A stretch of DNA of 64,000 nucleotides. Source: Branchiostoma lanceolatum. Its lineage: Eukaryota; Chordata; Leptocardii; Amphioxiformes; Branchiostomatidae. The notes beneath the pieces were generated by a model. It searched no databases, was not told where the DNA came from, and was given only the letters and a program-made list of their open reading frames with translations. Below are positions 61,155 through 64,000 of this stretch, piece by piece. How positions within the stretch are numbered: the first letter of the stretch is position 1; each line of letters starts with the position of its first letter. A program made the position numbers and the translations under genes. The DNA lies in contig NC_089726.1 in assembly GCF_035083965.1 (NCBI RefSeq), positions 5,001 through 69,000 of the forward strand, written 5' to 3'.

Positions 61155-64000
61155 CTGCACAGCGAGTCTGTATAATAACCACAGCGAGTCTGCATAATAA
61201 CCGCAGCGAGTCTGTATAATAACCACAGCGAGTCTGTATAATAACCACAGCGAGTCTGCATAATAACCACAGCGAGTCTGCATAATAACCACAGCGAGTC
61301 TGCATAATAACCACAGCGAGTCTGCATAATAACCACAGCGAGTCTGCATAATAACCACAGCGAGTCTGCATAATAACCACAGCGAGTCTGCATAATAACC
61401 ACAGCGAGTCTGCATAATAACCACATAGAGTCTGCATAATACCCACAGCGAGTCTGCATAATAACCACAGCGAGTCTGTATAATAACCACAGCGAGTCTG
61501 TATAATAACAACATAGAGTCTGCATAATAACCACAGCGAGTCTGCATAATACCCACAGCGAGTCTGCATAATAACCACAGCGAGTCTACATAATAACCAC
61601 AGCGAGTCTGCATAATAACCACAGCGAGTCTGTATAATAACAACATAGAGTCTGCATAATAACCACAGCGAGTCTGCATAATAACCACAGCGAGTCTGCA
61701 TAATAACTACATAGAGTCTGCATAATAACCACAGCGAGTCTGCATAATAACTACATAGAGTCTGCATAATAACTACATAGAGTTTGCATAATAACCACAG
61801 CGAGTCTGCATAATAACCACAGCGAGTCTGCATAATAACCACAGCGAGTCTGCATAATAACCACATAGAGTCTGCATAATAACCACAGCGAGTCTGCATA
61901 ATAACCACAGCGAGTCTGCATAATAACCACAGCGAGTCTGCATAATAACCGCAGCGAGTCTGCATAATAACCGCGGCGAGTCTGCATAATAACCACATAG
62001 AGTCTGCATAATAACCTCAGCGAGTCTGTATAATAACCGCGGCGAGTCTGTATAATAACCACAGCGAGTCTGCATAATAACCACAGAGAGTCTGCATAAT
62101 AACCGCGGCGAGTCTGCATAATAACCACAGAGAGTCTGCATAATAACCGCGGCGAGTCTGCATAATAACCACAGCGAGTCTGCATAATAACCACAGCGAG
62201 TCTGCATAATAACCACAGCGAGTCTGCATAATAACCACAGAGAGTCTGCATAATAACCACAGAGAGTCTGCATAATAACCACAGCGAGTCTGCATAATAA
62301 CCACAGCGAGTCTGCATAATAACCACAGAGAGTCTGCATAATAACCACAGCGAGTCTGCATAATAACCACAGCGAGTCTGCATAATAACCGCGGCAAGTC
62401 TGCATAATAACCACAGCGAGTCTGCATAATAACCACAGCGAGTCTGCATAATAACCACAGCGAGTCTGCATAATAACCACAGCGAGTCTGCATAATAACC
62501 ACAGCGAGTCTGCATAATAACCACAGCGAGTCTGCATAATAACCACAGCGAGTCTGCATAATAACCACAGCGAGTCTGTATAATAACCACATAGAGTCTG
62601 CATAATAACCACAGCGAGTCTGCATAATAACCACAGCGAGTCTGTATAATAACCACATAGAGTCTGCATAATAACCACGGCGAGTCTGCATAATAACCAC
62701 AGCGAGTCTGCATAATAACCACAGCGAGTCTGCATAATAACTACATAGAGTCTGCATAATAACCGCAGCGAGTCTGCATAATAACCACAGCGAGTCTGCA
62801 TAATAACCACAGCGAGTCTGCATAATACCCACAGCGAGTCTGCATAATAACCACAGCGAGTCTGCATAATAACCGCAGTGAGTCTGCATAATAACCACAG
62901 CGAGTCTGCATAATAACCACAGCGAGTCTGCATAATAACCACAGCGAGTCTGTATAATAACCACAGCGAGTCTGCATAATAACCACAGCGAGTCTGCATA
63001 ATAACCACAGCGAGTCTGCATAATAACTACATAGAGTCTGCATAATAACCACAGCGAGTCTGCATAATAACCACAGCGAGTCTGCATAATAACCGCAGCG
63101 AGTCTGTATAATAACCACAGCGAGTCTGCATAATAACCACAGCGAGTCTGCATAATAACCACATAGAGTCTGCATAATAACCACAGCGAGTCTGCATAAT
63201 AACCACAGCGAGTCTGCATAATAACCACAGCGAGTCTGCATAATAACCACAGCGAGTCTGCATAATAACCACATAGAGTCTGCATAATAACCACAGCGAG
63301 TCTGCATAATAACCACATAGAGTCTGTATAATAACCACAGCGAGTCTGCATAATAACCACAGCGAGTCTGCATAATAACCACAGCGAGTCTGCATAATAA
63401 CCACAGCGAGTCTGCATAATAACCACAGCGAGTCAGTATAATAACCACAGCGAGTCTGCATAATAACCACAGCGAGTCTGCATAATAACCGCAGCGAGTC
63501 TGTATAATACCCACAGCGAGTCTGCATAATAACCACAGCGAGTCTGCATAATAACCACAGCGAGTCTGCATAATAACCACAGCGAGTCTGCATAATAACC
63601 ACAGCGAGTCTGCATAATAACCGCAGCGAGTCTGTATAATAACCACAGCGAGTCTGCATAATAACCACAGCGAGTCTGCATAATAACCACAGCGAGTCTG
63701 TATAATAACCACAGCGAGTCTGCATAATAACCACAGCGAGTCTGTATAATACCCACAGCGAGTCTGCATAATAACCACAGCGAGTCTGCATAATAACCAC
63801 AGAGAGTCTGCATAATAACCGCGGCGAGTCTGCATAATAACCACAGAGAGTCTGCATAATAACCACAGCGAGTCTGCATAATAACCACAGCGAGTCTGCA
63901 TAATAACCACAGCGAGTCTGCATAATAACCACAGCGAGTCTGCATAATAACCACAGCGAGTCTGCATAATAACCACAGCGAGTCTGCATAATAACCACAG
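61155..64000. repeat. 22-bp satellite running off the right edge (~129 copies)
   Basis: ATAATAACCACAGCGAGTCTGC recurs with a strict 22-bp period from about 61160 to the last base. Variants include ACATAGAGTCTGC, CAGAGAGTC, CCGCGGCGAG and GTCTGTATAA. The unit has no stop codon on the minus strand, so three overlapping 22-residue-period frames stay open there without being genes. The end of the array lies outside the window. Confidence 0.97.

Noticed and set aside
61025..63998. Overlapping minus-strand frames in the 22-bp satellite, suggestive of a membrane protein
   Set aside because: All are three-frame translations of the same short unit with no start context, splice sites or unique domain.

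Overview
This window is the left end of an animal chromosome, most likely an amphioxus (Branchiostoma); the species call is inference. The first 3.2 kb is an uninterrupted CCCTAA (vertebrate/deuterostome-type TTAGGG) telomere in the orientation expected for a left chromosome end. Next comes degenerate telomeric sequence, and then a transposon graveyard to about 16.7 kb. It holds a Ty3/gypsy protease remnant, roughly 165-bp subtelomeric repeats carrying interstitial telomere motifs, a 5'-truncated Penelope-like element joined directly to telomere repeats, a broken LINE on the minus strand, and a 4.5-kb terminal-inverted-repeat element filled with an 82-bp satellite.

From 17.7 to 58.4 kb lie two complete, divergently transcribed, intron-rich genes sharing a 431-bp intergenic promoter. 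On the minus strand is DSTYK (dual serine/threonine and tyrosine protein kinase; 11 coding exons, 919 codons plus stop). On the plus strand is POP1 (RNase P/RNase MRP subunit; 14 coding exons, 745 codons plus stop). I built both models by hand from splice sites; the phase is consistent at every junction, and the order of conserved segments matches the vertebrate proteins as I remember them.

The striking property of both genes is that almost every intron carries a tandem array whose unit contains the neighbouring exon's last (or first) bases together with an intact splice site. Units run from 20 to about 100 bp, with 2 to about 100 copies. Arrays start exactly at the exon edge, are commoner at 5' splice sites, and follow the direction of transcription in both genes although these lie on opposite strands. 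The last coding bases and stop codon of POP1 are repeated as well. I recall a published description of similar 'mirage' minisatellites at an amphioxus Adh locus (from memory, unchecked), so the class may be known. A subtelomeric gene pair with nearly every intron affected would still be exceptional.

Distal to POP1 there is a 60-bp satellite built from the terminal inverted repeat of a small transposon, a short unique stretch with a possible poly(A) signal, and a 22-bp satellite that runs off the right edge. The very long open frames in this window (up to about 1,190 codons) are by-products of stop-free repeat units, not genes.
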